Shown piece after piece: positions 7,187 through 15,794 of a stretch of 23,240 bases of DNA. Under the pieces are notes generated by a model. The model saw nothing but the letters and a program-made list of their open reading frames with translations. It had not been told where the DNA came from and searched no databases. Positions within the stretch are counted from its first letter, which is position 1; the number at the start of each line of letters is the position of its first letter. The DNA comes from a candidate division KSB1 bacterium (GTDB lineage Bacteria > Zhuqueibacterota > JdFR-76 > DREG01). Location of the stretch: contig JADFJB010000075.1 in assembly GCA_022566355.1 (NCBI GenBank), forward strand, positions 1 through 23,240, given 5' to 3'. The translations under genes were made by a program, and so were the position numbers.

Positions 7187-8464
7187 TTATATATGATAAA
7201 ACAATGTCTCTAATTTTGCCCTTAAAGCATTATACGAAAAATGCATTTTACCTAAGTTATAGTTATTTTCGCCAATTTCTTTCTGCAATTTCTTGTCATG
7301 AATAATTTGATCAATTTCAGCTACAGCCTTGTCAGTGAGCTTACCGTCTTCGATCATAACAATTTCAAATCCTTTGCTGCCGATATCTTGCCAGAAAACT
7401 GGCTTGTAATTATTGACAAATACTGGAGTTTTGGCAAGAGCCGCCTCGACAAAGGCATTTCCAAAACCTTCATAGGTGCTGAAATAGGTACAGGCAGTCG
7501 CATGCGCATATGCATCTGAGAGGGAGTACACTTTTTCGCCCTGCAGGTTTTTGCCTCTATCATTCAAGATGCGGTGTGAAGCAAAGATGATACGTTCGTT
7601 CAATTTCTGTTCATCTATCATTGCAATTAATTCTTTGTAATAGCCCTTACGATCATCATCAGCTGCGCTACCCGTAATCACTAGTTTAATCCTTTTGTCA
7701 TCCAGTTTTTTGATCAATTCTATTGCTGTCTCAATACCCTTCCTTTTCACAATCCTGGTAATTTGAAACAATAGGATATCGTCCTTTTTCAAACCCAAAT
7801 TTTCAGGAAGGTCATCGTTATAGTCATCTTTTTCACCATAGGATAAATCGAAATCCATGACATTAGGCACGAATAATGATTCGATATTAAATTCTTTTTT
7901 AAGATAATCCTTACTGTAGGTATTGATTACCGCATGTCGGACATGTTTTATCTGAATGGGAAATGTCTCGGTTATTATTTCCTGAACCTCCTCAAAAGGA
8001 GTGGAATAGCGCGTTCCTCTCTCCCAATGAAAATCGTGATCATGACAAATCATTTTGATACCTGTATGTTCTACCAACTTTTTAATCGCCATACCCATCG
8101 ACAAATGTGCTGGCAATGCCGAAGCATTCTCAGAGATGATCACATCTATATGGTTCTTCATAACCCACTTGAACATCTGGATAGCCAGATCGTCGGATGC
8201 CAATTTCAAATGTAAAAGCAATTCAGAGGGTTCATCCTGCGGAAAGAAGAAAGTTCGATTTTGTTCCCATTCGCAATTTGGAGAAAAAAAGGAAAGACTC
8301 GGAATCAACATCTTGTGGTCTGGAGTAACGATCGATTTTCTAAATCGTCCGGAGAGGATAAAGACTTCATGCCCCATTTGATGCAAAATCTTGATCCACT
8401 TCTCGGTCTCCAATGCAACACCGTCCACATCTCCGATTCTTCCAATAATAATTCCAACTTTCAT
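7187..8464 (-). CDS. Glycosyltransferase family 4 protein, paralogue A
   Basis: This 425-residue protein is a GT-B fold, GT4-type retaining transferase, probably using a nucleotide-sugar donor. The N-terminus MKVGIIIGRIGDVDGVALE is the first Rossmann strand and glycine-rich acceptor-side loop. HDHDFHWERG lies at 141-150, the donor-side RKGIE at 241-245 and the E-x7-E motif YEGFGNAFVE at 331-340. AGGAG lies seven bases before the ATG. It aligns without gaps to the neighbouring 425-residue protein at roughly 70% identity by eye, so the two arose by tandem duplication. No export signal is visible. Acceptor and sugar are unknown; a soluble glycoside or glycerate-type solute is possible from the family but not shown. 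Confidence 0.9.
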   Translation of the reverse strand: MKVGIIIGRIGDVDGVALETEKWIKILHQMGHEVFILSGRFRKSIVTPDHKMLIPSLSFFSPNCEWEQNRTFFFPQDEPSELLLHLKLASDDLAIQMFKWVMKNHIDVIISENASALPAHLSMGMAIKKLVEHTGIKMICHDHDFHWERGTRYSTPFEEVQEIITETFPIQIKHVRHAVINTYSKDYLKKEFNIESLFVPNVMDFDLSYGEKDDYNDDLPENLGLKKDDILLFQITRIVKRKGIETAIELIKKLDDKRIKLVITGSAADDDRKGYYKELIAMIDEQKLNERIIFASHRILNDRGKNLQGEKVYSLSDAYAHATACTYFSTYEGFGNAFVEAALAKTPVFVNNYKPVFWQDIGSKGFEIVMIEDGKLTDKAVAEIDQIIHDKKLQKEIGENNYNLGKMHFSYNALRAKLETLFYHI

Positions 8465-8619
8465 ACCGAACTCCTATGAAATTGTAAGTCAAGTGTTGAT
8501 TCTTAAAAATGGTGGTTAAAACTACTATTCGTATTTATGCTAATTCATTATACAAATAATTTGTGCTTTGATGCAATACTTAACCGGGAAAAGCAAGATG
8601 GAAGGATATTCGTTTTGGC

Positions 8620-9897
8620 TTAGATGTGGTAGAACAAAGCCTCAAGTCTCTCCCTTAATACATGATATGAAAAGTTGGTTTGGCCTAAAAGATAATTGTA
8701 GTCTGCCATTTCTTTTTGCAGTTTTTTATCGTAAAGAACTTTCTCCATTTCAGATATTGTTTTATCTGTTAACTTGGAATCTTCAATCATTACTGTCTTG
8801 AAACCTTTATTGCCAATGTCTTCCCAATAAACCGGTTTGTAGTTGTTTACAAAAATGGGTTTTTTAGCCAGTAAGACTTCTACAAATGTATTGCCAAATC
8901 CTTCGTAAGTACTGAAGTAGGTACATGCAGTTGCGTGGGCATAAGCATCGGAAAGTGAATAGACCTTTTCTCCATTTCTGCCCTGTGATCTATCGTTGCG
9001 AATCTTATGGTCTGCAAAAATAACTTTGCCATTTAACTTCTTGTCATTTATCGTTTCTATTAATTCTTTATAATAGCCTTTGCGATCGTCGTCGGCAGCA
9101 CTTCCAGTTATAACTAACTTGATTTTTTTATTGTCCAACTTTTCAACAAGCTCAAGAGCTGTTTCTATCCCTTTTCTCCTTAAGATCCGGGTTACTTGGA
9201 ATAAAGGAATATCATCTTTTTCTAAATTCAAGGCCTGCAATAAGTCCTTATTGTATTCATCCTTTACACCGTATGGTTGGTCAAAGTCCATGACATTGGG
9301 TACAAGCACTGAATCGATATTGTAGTTCTTTCTGAGATATTCTTTGCTGTAGGTATTGATCACCGCGTGCCGGGCATGTGGGATCTGCGGGGGAAAGGTT
9401 TCTTCGACGATCTTCTGCACTTCTGGGAATGGCGTGAAATAGCGTGTGCCTCTTTCCCAATGAAAGTCATGGTCGTGGCAAATGATATTGATGCCAGTAT
9501 TCTCAACCAGTTTCTTAATGCCCATGCCCATAGATAAATGAGCAGGCAGTGCTGAGGCATTTTCGGATATAATCACATCCAGGTTATTTTTCATGACCCA
9601 TTTGAACATCTGAATGGCAAGATCATCGGAAGCCACATGTAAGTGACTCAATAATTCAGATGGTTCATCGGGGGGGAAAAAGAAAGCTCTGTTCTGTTCC
9701 CATTCACAATTGGGCGAGAAGAAAGACAAACTTGGAAGCACAGTTGTATGTTCGTTCTCAACAACTTTTTTTGTAATGCGACCACACAGGATAAATATCT
9801 CATGCCCCATTTTCTGTAAAATATGAATCCATTTTTCTGTTTCCAGGGCAACGCCGTCAACATCACCTATTCTACCAATAATAATTCCAACCTTCAT
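8620..9897 (-). CDS. Glycosyltransferase family 4 protein, paralogue B
   Basis: The first gene of the three-gene glycosyltransferase locus encodes 425 residues, the same length as paralogue A. The first 24 residues, the HDHDFHWERG block, TGSAADDDRKGYYKELI and YEGFGNTFVE are identical or nearly so. Differences concentrate around residues 40-55, 210-230 and 295-310, the kind of places where acceptor specificity may differ. Both Glu of the E-x7-E motif are kept, so it should be active. A 155-bp gap separates it from paralogue A, long for a compact operon, so an internal promoter is possible. An inverted repeat at 9939-9985 lies 42-88 bp before the start and may be regulatory. Confidence 0.9.
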   Translation of the reverse strand: MKVGIIIGRIGDVDGVALETEKWIHILQKMGHEIFILCGRITKKVVENEHTTVLPSLSFFSPNCEWEQNRAFFFPPDEPSELLSHLHVASDDLAIQMFKWVMKNNLDVIISENASALPAHLSMGMGIKKLVENTGINIICHDHDFHWERGTRYFTPFPEVQKIVEETFPPQIPHARHAVINTYSKEYLRKNYNIDSVLVPNVMDFDQPYGVKDEYNKDLLQALNLEKDDIPLFQVTRILRRKGIETALELVEKLDNKKIKLVITGSAADDDRKGYYKELIETINDKKLNGKVIFADHKIRNDRSQGRNGEKVYSLSDAYAHATACTYFSTYEGFGNTFVEVLLAKKPIFVNNYKPVYWEDIGNKGFKTVMIEDSKLTDKTISEMEKVLYDKKLQKEMADYNYLLGQTNFSYHVLRERLEALFYHI

Positions 9898-10271
9898 AAC
9901 CCTGTCACTTTCCTTTACACATCCACTTAGTTGTTTTTTTGTCGATTAAATAAAACTTAATTGCTGCCTAAAAATTTATCGACAACTTTCTAGATACGCT
10001 TGATTCAAACCAATCAACATTTAAACGAACAAAAAGGGTTCTGATACAAAAATGGTAAATTAAGAACCAATTCTACTAAAAGCAAATAAAAATAATTAGG
10101 ATTTGAAGAGCAGAACAAATGAATCAAAATGGGCTTTTTCGACTTATTGTAAGCCACCCAGTTTGATTTTTTCAATTAGGGAGAAATAGTTAAGACAGTC
10201 AAGCAAAGGAAGCTAGATCCCACCCCGTTTGGAAATTGCTTATATATTCATATTTACAAAAATTGCATCGT
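9898..10271. other. Gene-free A+T-rich stretch before the GT locus
   Basis: There is no reading frame of note in these 374 bp. It contains the inverted repeat at 9939-9985 and should hold the promoter of the glycosyltransferase genes. I could not find a pair of -35/-10 boxes good enough to report. Confidence 0.6.
9939..9985. promoter_or_regulatory. Inverted repeat, possible operator of the GT locus
   Basis: TTGTCGATTAAAT (9939-9951) and ATTTATCGACAA (9974-9985) are inverted copies differing by one inserted base, 22 bp apart. The position, just upstream of the first GT4 gene, suits a regulator-binding site. The arms are too A+T-rich and lack the T-tract expected of a terminator. Confidence 0.4.
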
Positions 10272-10520
10272 TTACGGTTTTCTAAACTGACTAATCCGTC
10301 CTTTCAAACTGAACCACGATATGTAATTGTCTTTCAATGTCTTTTTCAGAAACCGATTTCTTAAAAAACTAATTATCGGAATATACACTGCAATGATTAG
10401 AAATTTTGAAATATTGTAGTCAAAAAAATTAAAACCAATATATTTTTCTAATTCAATCGCAATAAAACCCGCTATCGCTGGCACTCCAATGATACAAAAT
10501 AGAAATACGTTTCTAGTCAT
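10272..10520 (-). CDS. Small two-helix membrane protein, hypothetical
   Basis: This 82-residue frame starts MTRNVFLFCIIGVPAIAGFI. Two hydrophobic segments, about 4-22 and 38-55, are separated by an acidic/aromatic loop (ELEKYIGFNFFDYN) and followed by a basic tail ending RISQFRKP. The positive-inside pattern suggests a hairpin with the tail in the cytoplasm. I do not recognise the family. No clear Shine-Dalgarno site precedes the ATG, so expression is uncertain. It stands alone between the glycosyltransferase and aromatic clusters, 79 bp downstream of the creatininase-family gene's stop; it could be the last gene of that transcript. Confidence 0.45.
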   Translation of the reverse strand: MTRNVFLFCIIGVPAIAGFIAIELEKYIGFNFFDYNISKFLIIAVYIPIISFLRNRFLKKTLKDNYISWFSLKGRISQFRKP

Positions 10521-10599
10521 TTTACTATTTCACAATCTTTATTGCTTAAAATAATGAAATAAAATTAAGGGTAATAATATGACATACATAATACAAACC

Positions 10600-11370
10600 C
10601 TACTCACCAATTTCCAACGCTTCCAGAACTTCCGTAGCAATCATTTCTGCAAGCTTATCTAGCATTTCACGGCCATGGTCTTCTGTAGCTTTTGCCGGAG
10701 CACCGGCATACGATTTTGTCAAACCCATTTCAGCGAAATCAATGATACCGGCATTTATTTTTTTAGACAAACTGATGGGTACTTCAGGCAGTTCTAATCT
10801 CTTATCATCATCAACCATTGCAGGTGTTGCAGACATCATTATAGAAGTTTCATATTCGCCGGCATGGCACTCGCCCCTTTTGAATTCATCGGACAGTGTT
10901 CGTCCCCATCGTTTTGTGAGTGGGCATGCAACGGATGCTTTGCCGGTTTCTATCTCTTTTATCGAATTATTTATCGCAGTAAACTGGACTGGCTCAAGAT
11001 GATTATTGATTAAGCAGACATGCGCTACGCCATTCTTTAAGAAAGCGTGGATTACTTCTCTTAAATAAGAAGTCAATGTTTCTGAAGAAATGGAAATGGC
11101 TCCTTTAAAAGCGCTGGCACACTCCGTCACGCCATAATGAACCGGCGGAGCTATCAACGGAATTACCTGATTTTGCTCAAGAATATTCGCAGCGCGGATA
11201 GCAGCATGATGAGAGATTACCGTATCCGTGATGAGCGGCAGGTGTGGGCCATGCGGTTCCAGTACCCCAACGGGCAATAAAATTACAACTGGTTTATTAC
11301 TCTCGATGAATTGGGCGAATTGTTCCGTGGTAAGCTCAGCCAAGCTATATTTGTTCGCTTTCATTTCCAT
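10600..11370 (-). CDS. Creatininase-family amidohydrolase
   Basis: This 256-residue protein belongs to the creatininase (creatinine amidohydrolase) family, metal-dependent hydrolases of cyclic or linear C-N bonds. The metal site is visible: EPHGPHLPLITD at 38-49 (E38, H40, D49), NNHLEP at 122-127 (H124, E126) and the later CHAGEYETS block. Its start overlaps the ligase stop by 10 bp, so the two are translationally coupled. Lying at the end of an aryl-CoA catabolic operon with a Rid protein, it may act on a nitrogen-containing intermediate or a lactam/amide by-product of anthranilate breakdown; that role is inferred. True creatinine hydrolysis is not supported by the context. An in-frame ATG two codons in is an alternative start. 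Confidence 0.87.
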   Translation of the reverse strand: MEMKANKYSLAELTTEQFAQFIESNKPVVILLPVGVLEPHGPHLPLITDTVISHHAAIRAANILEQNQVIPLIAPPVHYGVTECASAFKGAISISSETLTSYLREVIHAFLKNGVAHVCLINNHLEPVQFTAINNSIKEIETGKASVACPLTKRWGRTLSDEFKRGECHAGEYETSIMMSATPAMVDDDKRLELPEVPISLSKKINAGIIDFAEMGLTKSYAGAPAKATEDHGREMLDKLAEMIATEVLEALEIGE

Positions 11371-13070
11371 GGACTTTGACCAGACTTTTCCTGCTCAATA
11401 AGGACTTTACGATCGACTTTACCGCGATCGTTTCTCGGAAGATCCCCGACAAAAATTACCCAACGTGGATATTTGTGTTTCGACAACTTGCTTTTGACAA
11501 AATCCTGAAGTTCAATTCTAAGATTATTTTTAGCATCTTCATTAGAAATGCGGGGTAACTCGTTTTCACGAATCACGACAAATGCTTTGGGCTTGTCTAA
11601 TCCATCTCCTTTTGCCGGAATAACAGCAGCCATCGCAATCGCAGGGTGTTCCTGCAAGCATTCCTCGACCTCCAGCGGCGCTACCCAGATGCCGCCGACT
11701 TTAAACAGGCTGTCTGCACGGCCGGAGAACCACAGGTAGCCATCTGCATCCAAGCGGAATAAATCACCGGTTTTGCACCAATGGCCATGGAAGGTTTGCC
11801 AGCTTTTGTCGCGATCCTGAAAATAGCCCAAGGCTACACTATCGCCCTTTACCCACATGACTCCGGTTTCATTTGCGGGTAGTTCTTGCGCTCCGGGACC
11901 ATCAGCATTTGTGGGAAGGATTTTGATTGTATAGCCATTAACAACACGGCCAAGTGATCCCGGTTTTATATCACCAAGACGATTGCTGGCATAAATATGG
12001 AACATTTCAGCCGAGCCGATGCCATCATAGACGTCGTTACCAAAGCGTTCCATAAACCGCTTAAGAAGTGCGGGTGGCAATGCTTCCCCGGCAGATAAAT
12101 GAAAACGAACACAGGATAAATCCAGGCCTGCTTTGCCTGATTTAATCAATGCATCATCATAGTCAAGCAGTTTAGACATCATTGTTGGAACATTTGTAAC
12201 GATAGTTGGCCGGTACATTTCTATGGCCTTCGCCAGGTTTTCCGGTGTTGGCGGTTCTGAATATAAACAAGCCGTAGCGCCGACAGCGAATGGAAACATT
12301 AAATTTGTACCGGTTGAATAGCCAAAAAATAAACGGGGGACGCTTACCGTACTGTCATCAGTTTTGTAACCGACTGTCCCTTTTGCGTATACTTCAGTGT
12401 TAAATGCAAAATCCCGATGAGTATGAACTGCCGCTTTCGGTTCCCCGGTAGAACCTGATGTAAATAACCAAACCGCTAAATCATCGCGTTTGATATCCGG
12501 AGGGGTGGTATGTTTATGATCCCTGCCTTTTTCTATAGCCTCGGATAACGAAATGATTTCAATCCGAGTATGGTCCAATGAGTGCGCTATTCTGCACCGG
12601 GCTTCCGGATTCTCTCCTGTAGCAGTACCCGGAACAAGTAAAATTGCTTTTAAATATGTATTTTTTCCTAGCGAATGCGATAGGTTTTCTACAACTATTG
12701 GCAGTGTAATTAAAACAGTCGCTCGACTATACGCAAGGACATATTCCAAGTCTATAATCGGAGCTGAAGGATTGCCCATAGCCACCACAGCCCCATGAGC
12801 TAACGTCGCAAAAAAAGACCAGGCAAACGGCGGAACATCCGGCAAAACCGTGTATATTCTCTCTTCTCTACCGACACCTATAGATTGAAAATAGTTAGCA
12901 AGACAGCGAGTTCTTTCAGCAACCTCCGAATATGTGTATTTCAGTTCACCATATCGAATCGCAACTTTGTCTCCCAATCCTTCCTTTAAACGATCGAATA
13001 GATAATAATCTGCGAGATTAAACACATCGGGAAATTTCACTTCTTTGGAATGCTTTTGTATCGAAGCCAT
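11361..13070 (-). CDS. Benzoate/2-aminobenzoate-CoA ligase family protein
   Basis: This 569-residue acyl-adenylate enzyme converts an aromatic acid, ATP and CoA to the aryl-CoA thioester in the cytoplasm. Motifs in order: the ATP loop TSGSTGEPKA (204-213), YDGIGSAEMFHIYASNR (348-364), which is characteristic of the benzoate-CoA ligase branch, TGDLFRLDADGYLWFSGRAD (434-453) and the catalytic lysine K551 in PRNDRGKVDRK. Length is slightly above the usual 510-540 residues. With an adjacent aryl-CoA monooxygenase the likely substrate is 2-aminobenzoate (anthranilate); benzoate or salicylate are alternatives. It follows the Rid gene by 61 bp and overlaps the creatininase gene. No obvious defects are seen. 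Confidence 0.88.
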   Translation of the reverse strand: MASIQKHSKEVKFPDVFNLADYYLFDRLKEGLGDKVAIRYGELKYTYSEVAERTRCLANYFQSIGVGREERIYTVLPDVPPFAWSFFATLAHGAVVAMGNPSAPIIDLEYVLAYSRATVLITLPIVVENLSHSLGKNTYLKAILLVPGTATGENPEARCRIAHSLDHTRIEIISLSEAIEKGRDHKHTTPPDIKRDDLAVWLFTSGSTGEPKAAVHTHRDFAFNTEVYAKGTVGYKTDDSTVSVPRLFFGYSTGTNLMFPFAVGATACLYSEPPTPENLAKAIEMYRPTIVTNVPTMMSKLLDYDDALIKSGKAGLDLSCVRFHLSAGEALPPALLKRFMERFGNDVYDGIGSAEMFHIYASNRLGDIKPGSLGRVVNGYTIKILPTNADGPGAQELPANETGVMWVKGDSVALGYFQDRDKSWQTFHGHWCKTGDLFRLDADGYLWFSGRADSLFKVGGIWVAPLEVEECLQEHPAIAMAAVIPAKGDGLDKPKAFVVIRENELPRISNEDAKNNLRIELQDFVKSKLSKHKYPRWVIFVGDLPRNDRGKVDRKVLIEQEKSGQSPWK

Positions 13071-13131
13071 AAATATCTACATCTTTCAAAAATTCTTACA
13101 TCATAATAATTTCTTATTTATTAATCATTGT

Positions 13132-13530
13132 TCAAATGTCCATTGGCAGCACCGCAGTTGCTTCAATTTCCACTTTGGCTCTTGTTTCCAAAAGCGCTGA
13201 AACCTGGAATAAACTCATAGCGGGATAATGTCTGCCAATTTCTTCATGATAAACTATGCCAATTTCTTGTAATGAGTTTCGATAATCTTCCAGGTTGATC
13301 AGGTACCAAACCATGCGGACGATATGTTCAGGTTTGGCTTTGGCCTCCGCCAAAATTCTAACAACATTTTGAAGACATTGTCGAACTTGATCGATCAAGC
13401 TATTATTTACGATTTCAGAATCTTTATTCCATGCAACCTGACCGGCAACAAAAATCATTTCTCCTTTTACTTGAATACCATTACTATATCCGGAAGGTTT
13501 TTTCCATTCTTCAGGTTGTAATATTTTCAT
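13132..13530 (-). CDS. Rid (YjgF/YER057c/UK114) family protein
   Basis: This 132-residue protein has the family's normal length. RidA proteins form trimers and hydrolyse reactive enamines/imines. FVAGQVAWNKD (27-37) and KVEIEATAVLP (119-129) mark the family. The arginine that RidA uses to bind the substrate carboxylate (R105 in the enterobacterial protein, in the P-A-R-S context) is replaced: here the sequence is YPAMS with Met at 105. Archetypal 2-aminoacrylate deaminase activity is therefore unlikely; it fits Rid subfamilies that lack this residue. It lies 14 bp after the acyl-CoA dehydrogenase stop. A role on the enamine-type product of 2-aminobenzoyl-CoA dearomatisation is attractive but inferred. 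Confidence 0.88.
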   Translation of the reverse strand: MKILQPEEWKKPSGYSNGIQVKGEMIFVAGQVAWNKDSEIVNNSLIDQVRQCLQNVVRILAEAKAKPEHIVRMVWYLINLEDYRNSLQEIGIVYHEEIGRHYPAMSLFQVSALLETRAKVEIEATAVLPMDI

Positions 13531-13544
13531 TTAAATATCTCTAT

Positions 13545-14705
13545 TTACAGTTCTTTTAGTGTTTCTTTTGCGATGATAAGTTTTTGAATTTCCGATGTGC
13601 CTTCATAAATCCGCAACGGACGAATATCACGATACAGTTCCTCTACGGGCATTCCTGAAACCACACCCAAACCACCAAATATCTGCACAGCAGAATCAAT
13701 AACTTGTTGAGCTGATTCAGTCGCATATAGCTTGGCCATTGCGGCTTCTCTCGGGATTCGCTCAGCGCCATTGTCCTTGCTCCACGCGGCACGATAAACC
13801 AACAGAGCACTGGCGTCGATCTGAACAGCCATTTCTGCAATCTTTTGCTGAATCATTTGATATTCTGAAAGCAACTGACCGGATATTTGCCGTTTTTTGC
13901 ATCGGGCCACTGCTTCATCCAATGCTTTCCTGGCAAAACCCAATGCAGCTGCTCCTACCGTAGATCTAAAAACATCCAATGTGGATAATGCTATTTTCAG
14001 TCCTTGTCCTGGTAATCCAACTAATTGGGATTCTGGTACACGGCAGTTTTTAAAGATGATGGTACCCAAAGGATGTGGTGAAATAATCTCAATTTTTTCA
14101 CTGCACTCAAGCCCGCTTGTGTTTGCATCCACTACAATTGCTGTAAGTCCATTGTTGCGATCCTCTCCCGGGTTTTGTCCAAATACAACATAAAAATCAG
14201 CAATTCCAGCATTGGATATCCATGTTTTGCTGCCGTTAAGAATATAATCTGAACCTTCTTTTTCGATTGTTGTCTGGATAGAGTTTAAGTCGGAACCGGC
14301 ATCCTTTTCAGATAAAGCAAATGCGGCAATGGCGCTGCCAGCTGCAACTTTCAGAAGATATTTCTCCTTTAACTCACCAGAGCCAAATAAAGAAATAGCC
14401 CCGCTACCTAAACCCTGCATAGCAAATACAAAATCAGCCAAACTGGAATATCTTGCAAGCGTCTCCCTGATGATACATAAAGAGCGCACATCAAGTTTTT
14501 CATTAATGCCGCCAAAATTCTCAGGAACCACGTATTTCAACCAACCGGTTTCGCCAAGACTTAGTACGATTTGCTTGCATGCTTCATATTCATCTTCTTT
14601 TTGGTATGAAGGTATATTCTCCCTGGCCCATGTTTCAAGGGACTTAGCAAGCTCACGATGGTTCTCGCTGAAAAATGGCCAGGAAAGAAAGGTTTTGTCA
14701 GGCAT
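13545..14705 (-). CDS. Acyl-CoA dehydrogenase
   Basis: This 386-residue FAD enzyme removes two hydrogens alpha-beta to a CoA thioester and passes electrons to ETF. FALSEKDAGSDLNS (about 129-142), TWISNAGIADFYVVFG (161-176), GGLGV and the C-terminal IYEGTSEIQKLIIA are standard. The Glu in YEGTSE (about 368) is the expected catalytic base. A TTG one codon earlier (14708) is possible, but I prefer the ATG at 14705. It overlaps the enoyl-CoA hydratase stop as TGATG, and AAGGA lies five bases upstream. In the cluster it would oxidise the alicyclic CoA intermediate after dearomatisation. The exact substrate is inferred. Confidence 0.92.
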   Translation of the reverse strand: MPDKTFLSWPFFSENHRELAKSLETWARENIPSYQKEDEYEACKQIVLSLGETGWLKYVVPENFGGINEKLDVRSLCIIRETLARYSSLADFVFAMQGLGSGAISLFGSGELKEKYLLKVAAGSAIAAFALSEKDAGSDLNSIQTTIEKEGSDYILNGSKTWISNAGIADFYVVFGQNPGEDRNNGLTAIVVDANTSGLECSEKIEIISPHPLGTIIFKNCRVPESQLVGLPGQGLKIALSTLDVFRSTVGAAALGFARKALDEAVARCKKRQISGQLLSEYQMIQQKIAEMAVQIDASALLVYRAAWSKDNGAERIPREAAMAKLYATESAQQVIDSAVQIFGGLGVVSGMPVEELYRDIRPLRIYEGTSEIQKLIIAKETLKEL

Positions 14706-15514
14706 CAATTTCCTTCAAATTTAGGGATTTCTTTCTTTACGAATGCATGATACGCCCTGTGAAAGTCTTTTGTTTGCATACAAATTGCCTGAGCCTTGGC
14801 TTCTGCCTCCACTGATTCTACTATGCCCATTTCCCACTCTTCACGAAGCATTTTTTTAGTCATCGCGTGGGCAAAAGTTGGACCTGTTGCTATCATCTCG
14901 GCAAAGGACTGAGATTCTTGCAATAGCTTATTCGGTTCATAAATTCGATTGTAAAATCCACAGCTAAATGCTTCGGGTCCCTTCATAACTCTGCCGGTAT
15001 AAAGCAGCTCAGCGGCTCGTCCATGTCCAATAATTCGCGGTAGAATTGAGCAAGCGCCCATGTCGCAGCCGGCAAGCCCTACCCGTACAAATAAAAATGC
15101 CACTTTACTTTGTTCTGTACCAAACCGTAAATCAGAGGCCATTGCAATTGCAGCGCCTGCTCCAACACAGATTCCATCAATCGCTGATATAATTAACTGG
15201 GGACAGGTTTGCATGGCGATGATCAAGTCTCCTGTCATTTTAGTAAATTTGTTCAGATCTACCTCATCCATTTCCACCAGGGGCCCGATAATCTCATGCA
15301 CATCCCCACCAGAGCAGAAATTGCCTCCAGATCCCGTAAACACTACGGATTTCACATCCTCCACTTCTATTAAATTGCGGAACAAGTCCCTCAATTCAGC
15401 ATAAGAATCGAATGTTAACGGATTTTTTCTTTCCGGTCGATTCAACGTGATCGTCGCAACTTTGTTTTTAACCGACCAGAGAAAATGTTTCGGCTTGAAA
15501 TCTGAACCCTTCAT
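14705..15514 (-). CDS. Enoyl-CoA hydratase/isomerase family protein
   Basis: This 269-residue crotonase-fold enzyme has the oxyanion-hole segment [17 protein letters not shown] and the second one around [20 protein letters not shown]. The region that normally holds the second catalytic Glu reads [20 protein letters not shown], where Asp (in CDMGA) may substitute. This variant fits the enoyl-CoA hydratase branch associated with 2-aminobenzoate/salicylate-CoA clusters as I remember it. The start ATG has AGGAG four bases upstream (15519-15523). It is the first gene of the five-gene unit running to the creatininase gene and is separated by 360 bp from the monooxygenase gene. Hydration of a ring or ring-opened enoyl-CoA is the likely step. 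Confidence 0.9.
   Translation of the reverse strand: MKGSDFKPKHFLWSVKNKVATITLNRPERKNPLTFDSYAELRDLFRNLIEVEDVKSVVFTGSGGNFCSGGDVHEIIGPLVEMDEVDLNKFTKMTGDLIIAMQTCPQLIISAIDGICVGAGAAIAMASDLRFGTEQSKVAFLFVRVGLAGCDMGACSILPRIIGHGRAAELLYTGRVMKGPEAFSCGFYNRIYEPNKLLQESQSFAEMIATGPTFAHAMTKKMLREEWEMGIVESVEAEAKAQAICMQTKDFHRAYHAFVKKEIPKFEGN
14711..14715 (-). promoter_or_regulatory. Shine-Dalgarno AAGGA of the acyl-CoA dehydrogenase gene
   Basis: AAGGA lies inside the hydratase 3' end, five bases before the ATG at 14705. It favours ATG over the adjacent TTG at 14708 and points to translational coupling. Confidence 0.6.
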
Positions 15515-15680
15515 GCCTCTCCTTCTTATTCACCAATTGTCATGAGAATATCTCGATTTGTATATAAATGTGCGATCTTTTTCTTTAAATCACAAAAAAC
15601 AAATCATAAATTCCAATTAAATTTCAATTTCTAATTTAACATGGATTAATTCAATCTTAAGTAAAATATATCATTATCAG

Positions 15681-15714
15681 CCTTCGACGATTTTATCCTA
15701 AGCGATGTCGAAGG
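15681..15714. repeat. Inverted repeat CCTTCGAC/GTCGAAGG
   Basis: Perfect 8-bp arms (15681-15688 and 15707-15714) enclose 18 bp. The TTCGAC/GTCGAA pattern resembles palindromic intergenic repeats seen in many genomes. There is no T-tract, so it is not a canonical terminator. Confidence 0.4.
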
Positions 15715-15774
15715 GGCCAGGTCTGCAGAAACTTAAGTTCGATTCTGTTCACAATGGCATCAAAAAATTTAACG

Positions 15775-15794
15775 TGAGTTTGACATCAAACTCA
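15775..15794. promoter_or_regulatory. 20-bp perfect palindrome, operator or terminator
   Basis: TGAGTTTGA-CA-TCAAACTCA has 9-bp perfect arms around two bases. The compact dyad is the size of a TetR- or MarR-type operator and lies 261 bp before the hydratase start. On the minus strand an A+T-rich tract with six T's follows the hairpin after a few bases, 80 bp beyond the monooxygenase stop, so a weak terminator is the alternative. Confidence 0.45.

Noticed and set aside
14329-14724. 131-codon plus-strand frame
   Set aside because: It is antisense to the acyl-CoA dehydrogenase gene, without a ribosome-binding site or known domain.
15060-15404. 114-codon plus-strand frame
   Set aside because: It is antisense to the enoyl-CoA hydratase gene, with low-complexity Pro/Ser/Thr composition.
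15754-15768. AATGGCATCAAAA string also present at positions 2-14
   Set aside because: It is a 13-bp match between a coding end and a spacer with no extension on either side; chance is sufficient.
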